A stretch of 64,000 nt of DNA from an uncultured Clostridia bacterium (GTDB lineage: Bacteria > Bacillota > Clostridia > Lachnospirales > CAG-274). Both the position numbers and the translations under genes were made by a program. Under the pieces are notes generated by a model that had not been told where the DNA came from, did no database searches, and saw only the letters and a program-made list of their open reading frames with translations. Within the stretch, counting starts at the first letter, position 1; the number at the start of each line of letters is the position of its first letter. The stretch spans positions 30,744 to 94,743 of the forward strand of contig CAJTVH010000006.1 of assembly GCA_910579745.1 (NCBI GenBank), in the 5' to 3' direction. Positions 35,531 through 44,922 of this stretch are shown here, piece after piece.

Positions 35531-35818
35531 ATGCAGATTAATAATGAACTTATTACTTATCTTGAAGACCTTTCAAGACTGACTCTTTCAAAGGAAGAAG
35601 AGGAGAAGGCGAAAGTTGACCTTGAGAAAATATTGAATTATATAGATAAGCTTAACGAGCTTGACACGACGGATGTCGAGGCGATTTCCCATCCGTTTGC
35701 TTTTACTAATAATTTCAGGGACGATGTTACTGTCGATTCCACGGACAGAGATATTATTTTAGCGAACGCTCCAATGAAAAAGGACGGCTGTTTTAAAGTT
35801 CCAAAAACTGTTGATTAA
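35531..35818 (+). CDS. gatC: Asp/Glu-tRNA amidotransferase subunit C
   Basis: 95 residues. Pattern ITYLEDLSRLTLSKEEEEK and LDTTDVEAISHPFAFTNNFRDD matches GatC, the small chaperone-like subunit that links GatA and GatB. AGGAGGATTTTTTGT precedes the ATG. The next gene starts 13 bases after the stop. Confidence 0.95.
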   Translation: MQINNELITYLEDLSRLTLSKEEEEKAKVDLEKILNYIDKLNELDTTDVEAISHPFAFTNNFRDDVTVDSTDRDIILANAPMKKDGCFKVPKTVD

Positions 35819-35830
35819 GGAGAGTGTATT

Positions 35831-37309
35831 ATGGATTTTTCTAATAAAACCGCTCTTGAGATAGGGCAGATGATTAAAAATAAAGAGGTAAGCTCTGTTG
35901 AGGTTACCAAGCAAACGCTTGAGAACATTAAAAATACGGAGAAAGATATAAACGCTTATATTTCTGTTCTTGAGGAAAAGGCGATTGAAAACGCCAAGAA
36001 AGTTCAGGAAAGAATTGACAGCGGAGAAGAGCTTTCACCCCTTGCCGGAGTTCCTATGGCGATTAAAGACAATATATGCACAAAAGGAGTCAACACCACA
36101 TGCGGATCAAAAATGCTTGAAAGCTTTATTCCGCCTTATAACGCCACTGTCACGGATAAACTTGACGCGGCGGGGGCTGTTGTCTTAGGCAAGCTTAATA
36201 TGGATGAGTTCGCTATGGGAGGATCTACAGAGACTTCCTATTTCGGGTCCACAAAAAATCCATGGGATTTGGAAAGGGTTCCTGGGGGGTCGTCGGGAGG
36301 TTCCGCCGCGGCTGTAGCGGCTGAGGAAGCGGTTTATACATTGGGCTCTGACACGGGAGGATCTATAAGGCAACCGTGTTCGTTCTGCGGTGTTTCGGGA
36401 ATCAAACCCACATATGGAGCGGTTTCGAGATATGGTCTTGTGGCTTTCGCCTCTTCTCTTGACCAAATTGGGCCTGTGGGCAGGGACATTAAAGACTGCG
36501 CGGCTGTTCTTGAAATTATTTCAGGGCACGATTTAAAGGACTCAACCTCTATAAAAAACTCGGTTTTTGATTTTTCGGATTCTTTTACGGGGGACGTTAA
36601 GGGCCTTAAAATAGGTATTCCTAAAAATTATTTTGGCGATGGTCTTGACGCCGACGTTAAAGAGGCTGTTTTAAAAGCTTCCGAAAATCTTAAAAGCTTA
36701 GGCGCGGAAATAAGCGAGTTTGAGATGCCAGTTATCGATTACGCTATACCGGCTTATTATGTTGTGGCCTGCGCCGAGGCGAGTTCAAACCTTTCAAGAT
36801 ATGATGGTATAAAATACGGTTTTAGAAGCGAAAAGGGAGACGGTATACTAGACGTCTTTTATAACTCAAGAAGCGAGGGCTTCGGCATGGAAGTTAAAAG
36901 ACGTATTATGTTAGGCTCTTTTGTTTTAAGCTCAGGCTATTACGACGCTTATTACAAAAAAGGTCTTCGCGTTAGGGGACTTATTAAAAATAATTTTGAC
37001 GAGGCTTTCTCAAAATACGATATGATTTTATCACCGACGGCTCCGACTACCGCTTTTAAACTCGGTGAAAATACTTCTGACCCTCTCAAAATGTATTTGG
37101 GGGATATTTATACAGTTTCCGTAAATCTCGCCGGTATTCCCGCCGTGAATGTTCCATGCGGATTTGGTGAAAACGGTATGCCTATTGGTATGCAGCTTAT
37201 TGGAAATGCGTTCAGCGAGCCTGTATTGGTTAAAGCGGCTTACGCTTTTCAGTCAAATACGGATTTTCATTTAAAAAAGCCCGAAATTGTTAAAGGAGGT
37301 CAAGCGTAA
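35831..37309 (+). CDS. gatA: Asp/Glu-tRNA amidotransferase subunit A
   Basis: 492 residues of the amidase signature family. GVPMAIKDNICTKG holds the catalytic Lys; PGGSSGGSAAAVAAEEA and LGSDTGGSIRQP hold the cis- and nucleophilic Ser residues. GatA releases ammonia from glutamine and passes it through a channel to GatB. The stop TAA shares one base with the ATG of gatB (TAATG). Confidence 0.97.
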   Translation: MDFSNKTALEIGQMIKNKEVSSVEVTKQTLENIKNTEKDINAYISVLEEKAIENAKKVQERIDSGEELSPLAGVPMAIKDNICTKGVNTTCGSKMLESFIPPYNATVTDKLDAAGAVVLGKLNMDEFAMGGSTETSYFGSTKNPWDLERVPGGSSGGSAAAVAAEEAVYTLGSDTGGSIRQPCSFCGVSGIKPTYGAVSRYGLVAFASSLDQIGPVGRDIKDCAAVLEIISGHDLKDSTSIKNSVFDFSDSFTGDVKGLKIGIPKNYFGDGLDADVKEAVLKASENLKSLGAEISEFEMPVIDYAIPAYYVVACAEASSNLSRYDGIKYGFRSEKGDGILDVFYNSRSEGFGMEVKRRIMLGSFVLSSGYYDAYYKKGLRVRGLIKNNFDEAFSKYDMILSPTAPTTAFKLGENTSDPLKMYLGDIYTVSVNLAGIPAVNVPCGFGENGMPIGMQLIGNAFSEPVLVKAAYAFQSNTDFHLKKPEIVKGGQA

Positions 37310-38742
37310 TGAATTATGAAACAGTAGTTGGTCTTGAGGTTCATGTTGAGCTTTCCACGAAGTCGAAAATATTCTGCGGATGTACGACTGAATTCGGCGG
37401 GGAACCGAACACACATGTCTGCCCCGTTTGTACGGGTATGCCAGGAAGTCTGCCTGTTATGAACAAAAGTGTTGTTGAGTTCGCTATAAGAGCGGGACTT
37501 GCCCTTAACTGCGATATTACGAGATACAATAAATTCGACAGAAAAAATTATTTTTATCCCGACCTTCCTAAAGCTTATCAGGTTTCTCAGTTATATTTGC
37601 CAATCTGCCAAAACGGTAAAGTTGAGATTGAGGTTGACGGGGTGAAAAAGTATATAGGCATTCACGAGATTCATATGGAGGAGGACGCCGGAAAGCTTAT
37701 ACATGATCCGTGGGATGACTGTACCCTTGTAGATTATAACAGATGCGGAGTACCTCTTTTGGAAATAGTATCGGAGGCTGATTTCAGAAGCGCCGACGAG
37801 GTTATCGCTTATCTCACGAAGCTTAGGGATATTATGATGTATCTTGGGGTTTCAGACTGTAAAATGCAGGAGGGTTCTATGCGAGCCGACGTAAACGTTT
37901 CAGTGAGGCCTGTTGGGCAAAAAGAGTTTGGTACAAGAAGTGAAATGAAAAATATGAACTCTTTTAAAGCTATTTTCAGAGCGATTAATTTTGAGGCCAA
38001 ACGTCAGATTGAGATTCTTGAGGAAGGCGGAAAAGTTGTTCAGGAAACGAGAAGATGGGACGAGAATAAAGACGCCAGTTTCGCTATGCGATCTAAAGAA
38101 AACGCTCAGGACTACCGTTATTTCCCTGAGCCGGATTTGCTTCCTATTGAGATAAGCGAAAGCTGGATTGAGGAGGTTGAAAGCAATTTACCGGAGCTTC
38201 CGGAAGACAAGAGGGCGAGATATATAAGCGAGTTTGGTCTTAGTGAGTACGACGCCGGAGTTATTACTTCCGCTAAACAGCTTGCCTATCTTTTTGAGGA
38301 TACTACAGCCATATGCGGTAAGCCTAAGGAAGCCTGCAACCTTATTATGGGAGAGCTTATGCGGCTTTTAAGCGAGACGTCTGCTTTGCCAGAGGATATT
38401 AATGTGGACCCTAAAAAAGCCGCTGATTTAATTAATCTTATTGCTGACGGAAAAATTAACAGAAGCGTTGGCAAAGAGGTTTTTGAGGAAATTTTTAGAA
38501 ATGACGTCGAGCCGGTTAAATATGTTGAGGAAAAAGGTCTCTTGATGCTCAACGACGACAGTCTCGTATCAGAGACTATAGATAAAGTTATCGCCGATAA
38601 CCCCAAAAGCGTCGATGACTTTAAAAGCGGAAAAGAAAAGGCGTTTGGTTTCCTTGTTGGACAGACCATGAAAGCTCTCAAGGGGAAAGCGAATCCTCAG
38701 GCTGTCAATAAAATATTGAAAGAAAAACTTAAAAGTTTGTAG
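37309..38742 (+). CDS. gatB: Asp/Glu-tRNA amidotransferase subunit B
   Basis: 477 residues. VVGLEVHVELSTKSKIFCGC and VCPVCTGMPG carry the zinc-binding cysteines; RKNYFYPDLPKAYQVSQ, DYNRCGVPLLEIV and GTRSEMKNMNSF belong to the kinase-like cradle. A helical and a YqeY-like tail domain (about 330-477) bind the tRNA. GatB phosphorylates and amidates Asp-tRNA-Asn (and Glu-tRNA-Gln). Last gene of the aspS-gatCAB operon. Confidence 0.97.
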   Translation: MNYETVVGLEVHVELSTKSKIFCGCTTEFGGEPNTHVCPVCTGMPGSLPVMNKSVVEFAIRAGLALNCDITRYNKFDRKNYFYPDLPKAYQVSQLYLPICQNGKVEIEVDGVKKYIGIHEIHMEEDAGKLIHDPWDDCTLVDYNRCGVPLLEIVSEADFRSADEVIAYLTKLRDIMMYLGVSDCKMQEGSMRADVNVSVRPVGQKEFGTRSEMKNMNSFKAIFRAINFEAKRQIEILEEGGKVVQETRRWDENKDASFAMRSKENAQDYRYFPEPDLLPIEISESWIEEVESNLPELPEDKRARYISEFGLSEYDAGVITSAKQLAYLFEDTTAICGKPKEACNLIMGELMRLLSETSALPEDINVDPKKAADLINLIADGKINRSVGKEVFEEIFRNDVEPVKYVEEKGLLMLNDDSLVSETIDKVIADNPKSVDDFKSGKEKAFGFLVGQTMKALKGKANPQAVNKILKEKLKSL

Positions 38743-38759
38743 TTAAATTTTGTATATAA

Positions 38760-38799
38760 AAAAGGGGGCGTGTCTTTTTTAGAGGACACGTCCCTATAA
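38760..38799 (-). terminator. terminator of the anti-sigma gene, shared with gatB
   Basis: GGGGGCGTGTC paired with GGACACGTCCC around TTTTTTAGA. The T-run is present only when read leftward (CCCCCTTTTTT), so it ends the sigma/anti-sigma transcript; it may also slow the convergent gatB transcript. Confidence 0.75.
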
Positions 38800-38812
38800 T
38801 GATAAGCTATTG

Positions 38813-39685
38813 TTAAAATAAAGATGTTAGTTCCTCAATACCTTTATATGACGATTTAACCGCGCGTATAAGGCTTCCGTCTTCAGCGTTAATATCAAAG
38901 TAATAGTAATAACAGCTTCGGACTCCGTATGTTACCGTATATATATTAAGTTTTAAATCATTATCATAATAAAGACAGACGTTTTTTTCGGTCATATGGG
39001 ATACAGACATGTTTAATTTGTTTTTAAGCAGTTCAGTCGCTGTATTTAACGCCTCTTCTTTGCTAATTCCGCCGTTTGCTATTACGGAGGTCTCAAATTG
39101 TTTTTGTTCTTTTAAAAAATTTTCCCTTATTGCCGACGCTTCGCCGCTTTGAGATACGCTGTACTCTCTTTTGTAATTAAAGTCGATAATTTCCAGAAGT
39201 TCCTCGTCGGTCATCTCGTGTTCTGGCAAATAAAAGAAACTTGTGTCTTTTATATAACAAATTAGATCTTTTTTAGGCTGTTCTTTACTGTCTATTACTG
39301 TAATTTCTTTTTGTGGAAATTTTCCGTTGTTATAATCAATGTAAAGTTTAGCCATACGCTCTCTTTCAGATTGAGAGTATTCCCTGGAGAAAATATCCGC
39401 TTCAGATGTTCGCTCGCTCATTATATTCTGAGTGTTTTTTATCTCATCTTTAGGCATATTTTCCATACGGGTTTTTACTAAAGACTGTATACCGGCGTAT
39501 ATAGGTATACCAGCGAGAAGTATTACTATAATAATAGACGCCGCTATTAATGGCCGTATTTTCTGTTGCTTTGTTTTATTTTTTTTGTCCTCTATTCTTT
39601 TTTTCACATTTTCAATAATTTCTTTTTGTGTTTTTTCGCTCATATGAATATTATCCATTGTTTCTTTTATTTTTGATAAGTTCAT
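38813..39685 (-). CDS. membrane-anchored anti-sigma factor partner
   Basis: 290 residues, one membrane helix (about 45-67, LIAASIIIVILLAGIPIYAG). The cytoplasmic N-terminus is lysine-rich and short. The extracellular part has two stretches like PepSY/YcdB repeats: SKEEALNTATELLKNKLN, then CYYYYFDINAEDGSL. Such domains occur in anti-sigma factors that sense envelope state. The gene starts in a 4-base overlap with the sigma gene, the standard sign of a sigma/anti-sigma pair. I do not recognise the precise family. Confidence 0.7.
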   Translation of the reverse strand: MNLSKIKETMDNIHMSEKTQKEIIENVKKRIEDKKNKTKQQKIRPLIAASIIIVILLAGIPIYAGIQSLVKTRMENMPKDEIKNTQNIMSERTSEADIFSREYSQSERERMAKLYIDYNNGKFPQKEITVIDSKEQPKKDLICYIKDTSFFYLPEHEMTDEELLEIIDFNYKREYSVSQSGEASAIRENFLKEQKQFETSVIANGGISKEEALNTATELLKNKLNMSVSHMTEKNVCLYYDNDLKLNIYTVTYGVRSCYYYYFDINAEDGSLIRAVKSSYKGIEELTSLF

Positions 39686-40143
39686 TTATATGCCTCCTTA
39701 CATAATATGTACAGCTGTTTCCTGCCACGCTGCATTCTTTTTTTCACGGCGTTTTCAGAGATTTTTAGAATACCTGAGATTTCTTTGACGCTGTACCCTT
39801 CGGCGTAATACAGGTAAATTACCATTTTTTGTTTTAAAGGGAGCTCAAGAAGCTCTGTTAATATCTCTTTATGTTCCTCGGCTGGAAGACTGTTAGCGAG
39901 TTCATCTATAGATATTTTAGGATGCCGTATTCTGAAACGAATCATATTGCGGCTTATATTTGTGGCGACTCGTATAAGCCAAGCTTTCTCATGGTTTTCA
40001 TCTGAGAAATTAGGTCTTTTCTCTATATATACGCAAAATGTGTCTTGAACGGCGTCCTGAGCGTCATGTTCATCGCAAAGAATGATAATACAGACCTTGT
40101 AAATTAAGTTGTTGTATTTTATTACTGTTTCTTCTATATCCAT
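39682..40143 (-). CDS. ECF (sigma-70 family) RNA polymerase sigma factor
   Basis: 153 residues from ATG 40143, which has a near-perfect AAGGAGGTG 6 bases before it; a longer in-frame start is unlikely. Region 2 is seen as DAQDAVQDTFCVYIEKRPNF and WLIRVATNISRN; region 4 as LKQKMVIYLYYAEGYSVKEI with NAVKKRMQRGRKQL recognition helix. Members direct transcription of stress or envelope genes, and usually of their own operon. It is followed by its membrane anti-sigma partner. Confidence 0.93.
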   Translation of the reverse strand: MDIEETVIKYNNLIYKVCIIILCDEHDAQDAVQDTFCVYIEKRPNFSDENHEKAWLIRVATNISRNMIRFRIRHPKISIDELANSLPAEEHKEILTELLELPLKQKMVIYLYYAEGYSVKEISGILKISENAVKKRMQRGRKQLYILCKEAYK

Positions 40144-40625
40144 ATTTTTCACCTCCTTATATTTATAAAACACCTGAGAATATTTAAAGGTGACATTTTT
40201 TATAATTTCTCGTAGGTATTTTAGTTTTCAGATATGTTCTACATCAATTCAATCATAATTATAAGGGAAAAAACTTATTTTATTTGAGATTTTTTAGAGT
40301 GCCTTACAATCTTTTTAAATTGGAATTGCTGTAAATAATTATAACTGACAAAAGGTTTTTCAGATACGTCCTAGTTAAAGCTATTTTGGTATAAATAGAA
40401 AAAATATTTTTTTCTATTTATTATGGAATTGCTATATATGAAGTATTGCTTTATTTCAAATACTTGGAAAAATATTTAAAAATCAGGCAAAGTATAGCTA
40501 AAATGATTTTTAGCCACTGAACTTATTTATTTTTAAGTTTGATGACTGTAAAGCAAAGTGTATTTTGATATGTTATCGGAAATATATACTCTATAAAAGT
40601 TTACAAATTTAATTTATAAAATATA
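40144..40625. repeat. gene-free stretch with repeat fragments
   Basis: Family B end TATTTTAGTTTTCAGATATG near 40217-40238, another TTTTTCAGATACGTCCTAG near 40356-40374, family E-like GGAATTGCTGTAAA and family C-like ACTTATTTATTTTTAAGTT near 40519-40540. These are fragments, not full elements. No gene. Confidence 0.5.
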
Positions 40626-40681
40626 TTGACAAAACGGAAAATGGTGGTATACTATAAAACATAGTATTTCTATATGAAATA
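40626..40681 (+). promoter_or_regulatory. metY promoter with palindromic operator
   Basis: TTGACA (40626-40631), 16 bp, TATACT (40648-40653). Twelve bases past the -10 lies the inverted repeat TATTTC-TATAT-GAAATA (40665-40681), just after the expected start of transcription, so a repressor could bind there. No SAM riboswitch or T-box fits in the 140-nt leader. Confidence 0.65.
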
Positions 40682-40818
40682 TAAACAATTATAAACGCCG
40701 CATATGATAATAAAATTAAATTAAAAAAATAATGCGCTGAATATTCTGACGCAAAAAAATAAAAGTTTTATTGAAATTATATCAAATAATATATATAATA
40801 TAAAGGAGATTGAGAATT

Positions 40819-42108
40819 ATGGCAAAAAGAGAATGGAAATTTGAAACAAAACAATTACATATAGGTCAAGAAAAGGCAGACGCTGTTACGGACGCTAGGG
40901 CGGTGCCTATTTACGCGTCGTCATCATATGTTTTTCATAACTCTAAACACGCCGCCGACCGCTTTGGGTTAAAAGACCACGGAAATATTTACGGAAGGCT
41001 CACTAATCCAACCCAAGAAATATTTGAGGAAAGAATGGCCGCTCTTGAGGGAGGTGTAGCGGCGCTGGCGACAGCCTCGGGCGCCGCGGCTGTTACTTAT
41101 ACTATTCAGGCTCTGGCTCAGGGAGGAGGGCATATTGTCGCATCAAAAACAATTTACGGAGGTACGTATAACCTGCTTGAGCACACTCTTCCCGCTTACG
41201 GAATTACGACGACTTTTGTCAATCCTGAGGAGGAGGGGGCTTTTGCCGCGGCTATTAAAGAAAACACAAAAGCGATTTTTATAGAAACTTTAGGAAATCC
41301 TAATTCTAATATTATTGATATAGAAAAGGTTTCCAAAATCGCTCATGATAATAAAATACCTCTTGTTATTGATTCCACTTTCGCTACTCCTTATCTCGTA
41401 AGACCTATTGAGTATGGAGCGGATATTGTTATTCACAGTGCCACAAAATTTATCGGCGGGCATGGTACGGCCATAGGCGGAGTAATTATTGACAGCGGAA
41501 AGTTTGACTGGGAGGCTTCAGGAAAGTTTCCGGTTTTTGTCAATCCTAACTCATCTTATCATGGAGTAAGTTTTGTTAAGGCTGTAGGGGCTGCCGCTTT
41601 TGTTACTTATATAAGAGCTATTTTGCTTCGTGATACAGGTGCTACTTTATCTCCGTTCCACGCATTTTTGTTTTTACAGGGGCTTGAAACGCTTTCGCTG
41701 AGGGTTGAGAGGCATGTCTCAAACGCTCTTAAAGTTGTTGATTATCTTAACAAGCATCCTAAAGTTGAGGCGGTTCACCACCCATCTCTTGAAAGCGACC
41801 CAAGCAATACTCTTTATAAAAAATATTTTCCAAGGGGCGGAGGGTCTATTTTTACTTTTGAGATTAAAGGCGGGGAAAAAGAGGCGCATAAATTTATTGA
41901 TAACCTTGAGATATTTTCTCTTCTCGCCAATGTGGCGGACGCTAAATCTCTTGTTATTCATCCCGCTACGACGACTCATTCCCAGTGTAATGAGCGGGAG
42001 CTTAAAGAACAGGGAATTAAACCAAATACAATAAGACTTTCTATTGGCATTGAAAATATTGATGATTTAATCATAGCTTTGCACGACGCTTTTGAGGCTG
42101 TGAGATAA
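40819..42108 (+). CDS. metY: O-acetylhomoserine sulfhydrylase
   Basis: 429 residues, PLP enzyme of the Cys/Met metabolism family. KREWKFETKQLHIGQEKADA, then YGRLTNPTQEIFEERMAALE, IFIETLGNPNSNI and DIVIHSATKFIGGHG with the PLP Lys. Length and the N-terminal pattern favour O-acetylhomoserine thiol-lyase over cystathionine gamma-synthase. It joins sulfide (or a thiol) to O-acetylhomoserine. The ATG at 40819 follows AAGGAG by 10 bases. The neighbour cysK makes cysteine by the parallel reaction, consistent with shared sulfide control. Confidence 0.95.
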   Translation: MAKREWKFETKQLHIGQEKADAVTDARAVPIYASSSYVFHNSKHAADRFGLKDHGNIYGRLTNPTQEIFEERMAALEGGVAALATASGAAAVTYTIQALAQGGGHIVASKTIYGGTYNLLEHTLPAYGITTTFVNPEEEGAFAAAIKENTKAIFIETLGNPNSNIIDIEKVSKIAHDNKIPLVIDSTFATPYLVRPIEYGADIVIHSATKFIGGHGTAIGGVIIDSGKFDWEASGKFPVFVNPNSSYHGVSFVKAVGAAAFVTYIRAILLRDTGATLSPFHAFLFLQGLETLSLRVERHVSNALKVVDYLNKHPKVEAVHHPSLESDPSNTLYKKYFPRGGGSIFTFEIKGGEKEAHKFIDNLEIFSLLANVADAKSLVIHPATTTHSQCNERELKEQGIKPNTIRLSIGIENIDDLIIALHDAFEAVR

Positions 42109-42272
42109 TGACTTTAAATTAGTGTATGGCACTTGGGACAGTAGAACCATTAATTTGAGTTTTGGCGGTTATTGAGTAAAATAATAGTATTAAATAATTC
42201 AATTTAATGAGGATAACTTTAAAACATTGGCGTTATTATTAGAAATCGTATATGAAAGAAGGGTTTTTATTT

Positions 42273-43202
42273 ATGTCCAGAATATATAAAAAAATAACCG
42301 ACCTCATTGGTGGAACGCCTTTATTGGAGCTTTCTAACTATGAAAGGGAAAATAAGCTTAAAGCGACAATTTTAGCTAAACTTGAGTATTTTAATCCGGC
42401 GGGTTCTGTAAAGGACAGAATCGCTAAAGCTATGATTGACGACGCCGAGGAAAAAGGTTTGCTTAAAAAAAATTCGGTTATTATCGAACCTACTTCCGGA
42501 AATACGGGGATTGGGCTCGCTTCTGTTGCCGCGTCGAGAAAATATAGAATTATTTTAACTATGCCGGAAACGATGAGTACTGAAAGACGAAATATATTAA
42601 AAGCGTATGGCGCGGAGCTTGTTTTGACGGAAGGGGCGAAAGGTATGAAAGGGGCTATTGAGAAAGCTGAGGAACTTTCTAAAGAAATTCCTGACAGTTT
42701 TATTCCGAGCCAGTTTACAAATCCAGCTAACCCCGCTTATCATAAAGCTGTTACAGGACCTGAGATATGGAATGACACAGACGGGAAAGTAGATATATTT
42801 ATCGCCGGAGTGGGTACGGGAGGAACCGTCAGCGGGGTAGGAGAATATCTCAAATCCCAAAATCCAGATATTAAAATTATTGCCGTTGAGCCGTCTAATT
42901 CACCTGTTTTGTCAGAAGGAAAAGCGGGAGCTCATAAAATTCAGGGTATTGGGGCGGGCTTTGTTCCGGAAACATTAAATACGAAAGTTTATGATGAGAT
43001 TATCAAAGTTGAGGACGAGGACGCTTTTGAGACGGGGCGAAAAATAGCTTTATTGGAAGGGGTTCTTGTCGGGATTTCATCCGGAGCGGCTGTATGGGCT
43101 GCCCATGAAATCGCGAAAAGACCGGAAAATAAGGGAAAGGTTATTGTGGCCTTGCTTCCTGATACAGGAGACAGATACCTTTCAACTTCTATGTTTTCAT
43201 AG
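42273..43202 (+). CDS. cysK: cysteine synthase A (O-acetylserine sulfhydrylase)
   Basis: 309 residues, beta-family PLP enzyme. IYKKITDLIGGTPLLEL, NPAGSVKDRIAKAMI with the PLP Lys, PTSGNTGIGLA, GVGTGGTVSGVGEYL for phosphate binding, and HKIQGIGAGFVP are diagnostic. It makes cysteine from O-acetylserine and sulfide. I chose ATG 42273 (AGAAGGG 6-12 bases upstream) over the longer frame from 42252. No cysE (serine acetyltransferase) is beside it. Confidence 0.97.
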   Translation: MSRIYKKITDLIGGTPLLELSNYERENKLKATILAKLEYFNPAGSVKDRIAKAMIDDAEEKGLLKKNSVIIEPTSGNTGIGLASVAASRKYRIILTMPETMSTERRNILKAYGAELVLTEGAKGMKGAIEKAEELSKEIPDSFIPSQFTNPANPAYHKAVTGPEIWNDTDGKVDIFIAGVGTGGTVSGVGEYLKSQNPDIKIIAVEPSNSPVLSEGKAGAHKIQGIGAGFVPETLNTKVYDEIIKVEDEDAFETGRKIALLEGVLVGISSGAAVWAAHEIAKRPENKGKVIVALLPDTGDRYLSTSMFS

Positions 43203-43455
43203 ATATAGTAAATAAGTTTGAGAAATGTAAAAACAGTTAAGTTTATAATTATTTTTTGGAGGCGGCATACTCCCTTGTCTATACCGAAAAGGTTGACGAG
43301 GAGAGAGGTGTTAGGCGTTTTGCTTATTTGTTTTTAAATTAATTATAATACTGTTTAGTTTGTCATAAGTAAAAAATAAATAATATTGAAAAACAAGGCG
43401 AAATTCAGCGATAACTGGGTTTTGTCTTGTTGAAGTTATTAGGAGAGTAAATATT

Positions 43456-44376
43456 ATGATGCTGAAAGATATTCAAAAGGAAATTTTAAAATTGAAAGAG
43501 GAAAAGGACATTTGTATATTAGCCCATAGCTATCAGGCGAGAGAGATTGTTGAGATAGCTGATTTTTCAGGGGATTCTTATGCTTTAAGTGTGAAAGCGT
43601 CTGAGGTTTCAAATAAAAACGTTATTATGTGCGGTGTTAGATTTATGGCGGAAACCGTTAAAATTTTATCACCTCAAAAAAAAGTTTTCCTTGCTCATCC
43701 TGACGCCGGTTGTCTTATGGCTGATGGAGCGGATAAAGAAAGTATCTCTAAAGTGAAGGAAAAATATAAGGATTATACGGTGGTAGCGTATATAAACACA
43801 ACAGCCGACTTAAAAACCATATGTGACGTATGTGTGACTTCATCCTCCGCTGTTCAGATTGTTAAAAATATTGATAATGACAATATTTTATTTATACCGG
43901 ACTGTAATCTGGGAAATTATGTGGCTAAGCGACTTCCGGACAAGAATATTAAGCTTATACAGGGAGGCTGTCCTGTTCACGCGGGAGTAGCTTTAAGTGA
44001 CGTATATAAAGCGAGAGAAAAATATCCTAACGCCTCTTTACTTGTTCATCCGGAATGTGTTCCGGATGTTGTGGAGCTCGCTGATTTTGTCGGTTCAACC
44101 TCAGCTATTATGGATTACGCGAAAAATTCTGATGAAAAGGAATTTATTATTGGTACGGAGTTAAGTATAGCGGAGCATCTCTCATATGAACTTCCCGATA
44201 AAAAATTTTATTATCTTTCCGCGGAGCTTATATGTAAAGATATGCGTCTTACGACTTTAATGGATGTGTATAATCTCGTTAAAGGAAAGGGCGGAGCCGA
44301 GATTAATCTTGATGAGGATATTATAAGAGACGCGAGAAAGTGTATTGATGAGATGATAAGGCTTAATCATAAATAA
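43456..44376 (+). CDS. nadA: quinolinate synthase A
   Basis: 306 residues. ILAHSYQAREIVEIADFSGDS is the typical start. The three cysteines for the [4Fe-4S] cluster lie in VIMCGVRFMAE, VHPECVPDVVE and SAELICKDM. NTTADLKTICDVCVTSSSA and FIPDCNLGNYV bind the substrates. The enzyme condenses iminoaspartate with dihydroxyacetone phosphate. Unlike most genomes, nadB and nadC are not adjacent in the window, so they must be elsewhere or replaced. TTAGGAGAG precedes the ATG. Confidence 0.96.
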   Translation: MMLKDIQKEILKLKEEKDICILAHSYQAREIVEIADFSGDSYALSVKASEVSNKNVIMCGVRFMAETVKILSPQKKVFLAHPDAGCLMADGADKESISKVKEKYKDYTVVAYINTTADLKTICDVCVTSSSAVQIVKNIDNDNILFIPDCNLGNYVAKRLPDKNIKLIQGGCPVHAGVALSDVYKAREKYPNASLLVHPECVPDVVELADFVGSTSAIMDYAKNSDEKEFIIGTELSIAEHLSYELPDKKFYYLSAELICKDMRLTTLMDVYNLVKGKGGAEINLDEDIIRDARKCIDEMIRLNHK

Positions 44377-44922
44377 CTTTTATGGTTTATATTACGACAA
44401 TTCTGGTATAGATAAAAACAAAAAATTATTTTGTATATTCGGCTATTGAAAATTACCGAATATATAGGGTTTTCTGTCGGGCACGCGCTTATAAAGCGTT
44501 TTTTGTTAAATTATGAAAAAACAATGAAAGAATAAAAAGGCGGATTTTAGTAAAAATTGATATGTCAGGAAATTGTCTTATTGTTTCTCGCTAAAAGTTT
44601 TATGAATTGTCATAAATCTGTAATTGTTGTAGGTTAAGGTATAGAGTGTTAAAAATCATTTTTAACGTTTTTAAATCATATACTGTTAATTGATTACAGC
44701 GATTTCTATATATTTTTAAGGAAATAAAGTTATTTCAATTAAAAGTTTATGAATTATTTCCTAATATATAAAATGGAATCTCTGTAATATGAAATATTTC
44801 TAAAAATTATATTTTTCCGAAACAGGAATTGTTTTGATTTTTGGACACGTGATATTTATTTAATTGAGTTTATCGAACAGGTTTGTTGTACAAACATTAA
44901 TTTTTATGGAGGTTTTATTTTT
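44377..44922. repeat. gene-free stretch with repeat family A copy and a D half-end
   Basis: Family A copy at 44511-44615 (AACAATGAAAGAATAAAAAGG to GTCTTATTGTTTCTCGC, then GAATTGTCATAA). Family C/E-like ATATATTTTTAAGGAAATAAAG near 44708-44730. A lone family D right end GTTTATCGAACAGGTTTGTTG lies near 44867-44887. No coding frame. Confidence 0.6.

Noticed and set aside
40654..40818. SAM riboswitch ahead of metY
   Set aside because: The leader is too short and lacks the conserved helices; only a palindrome is visible.
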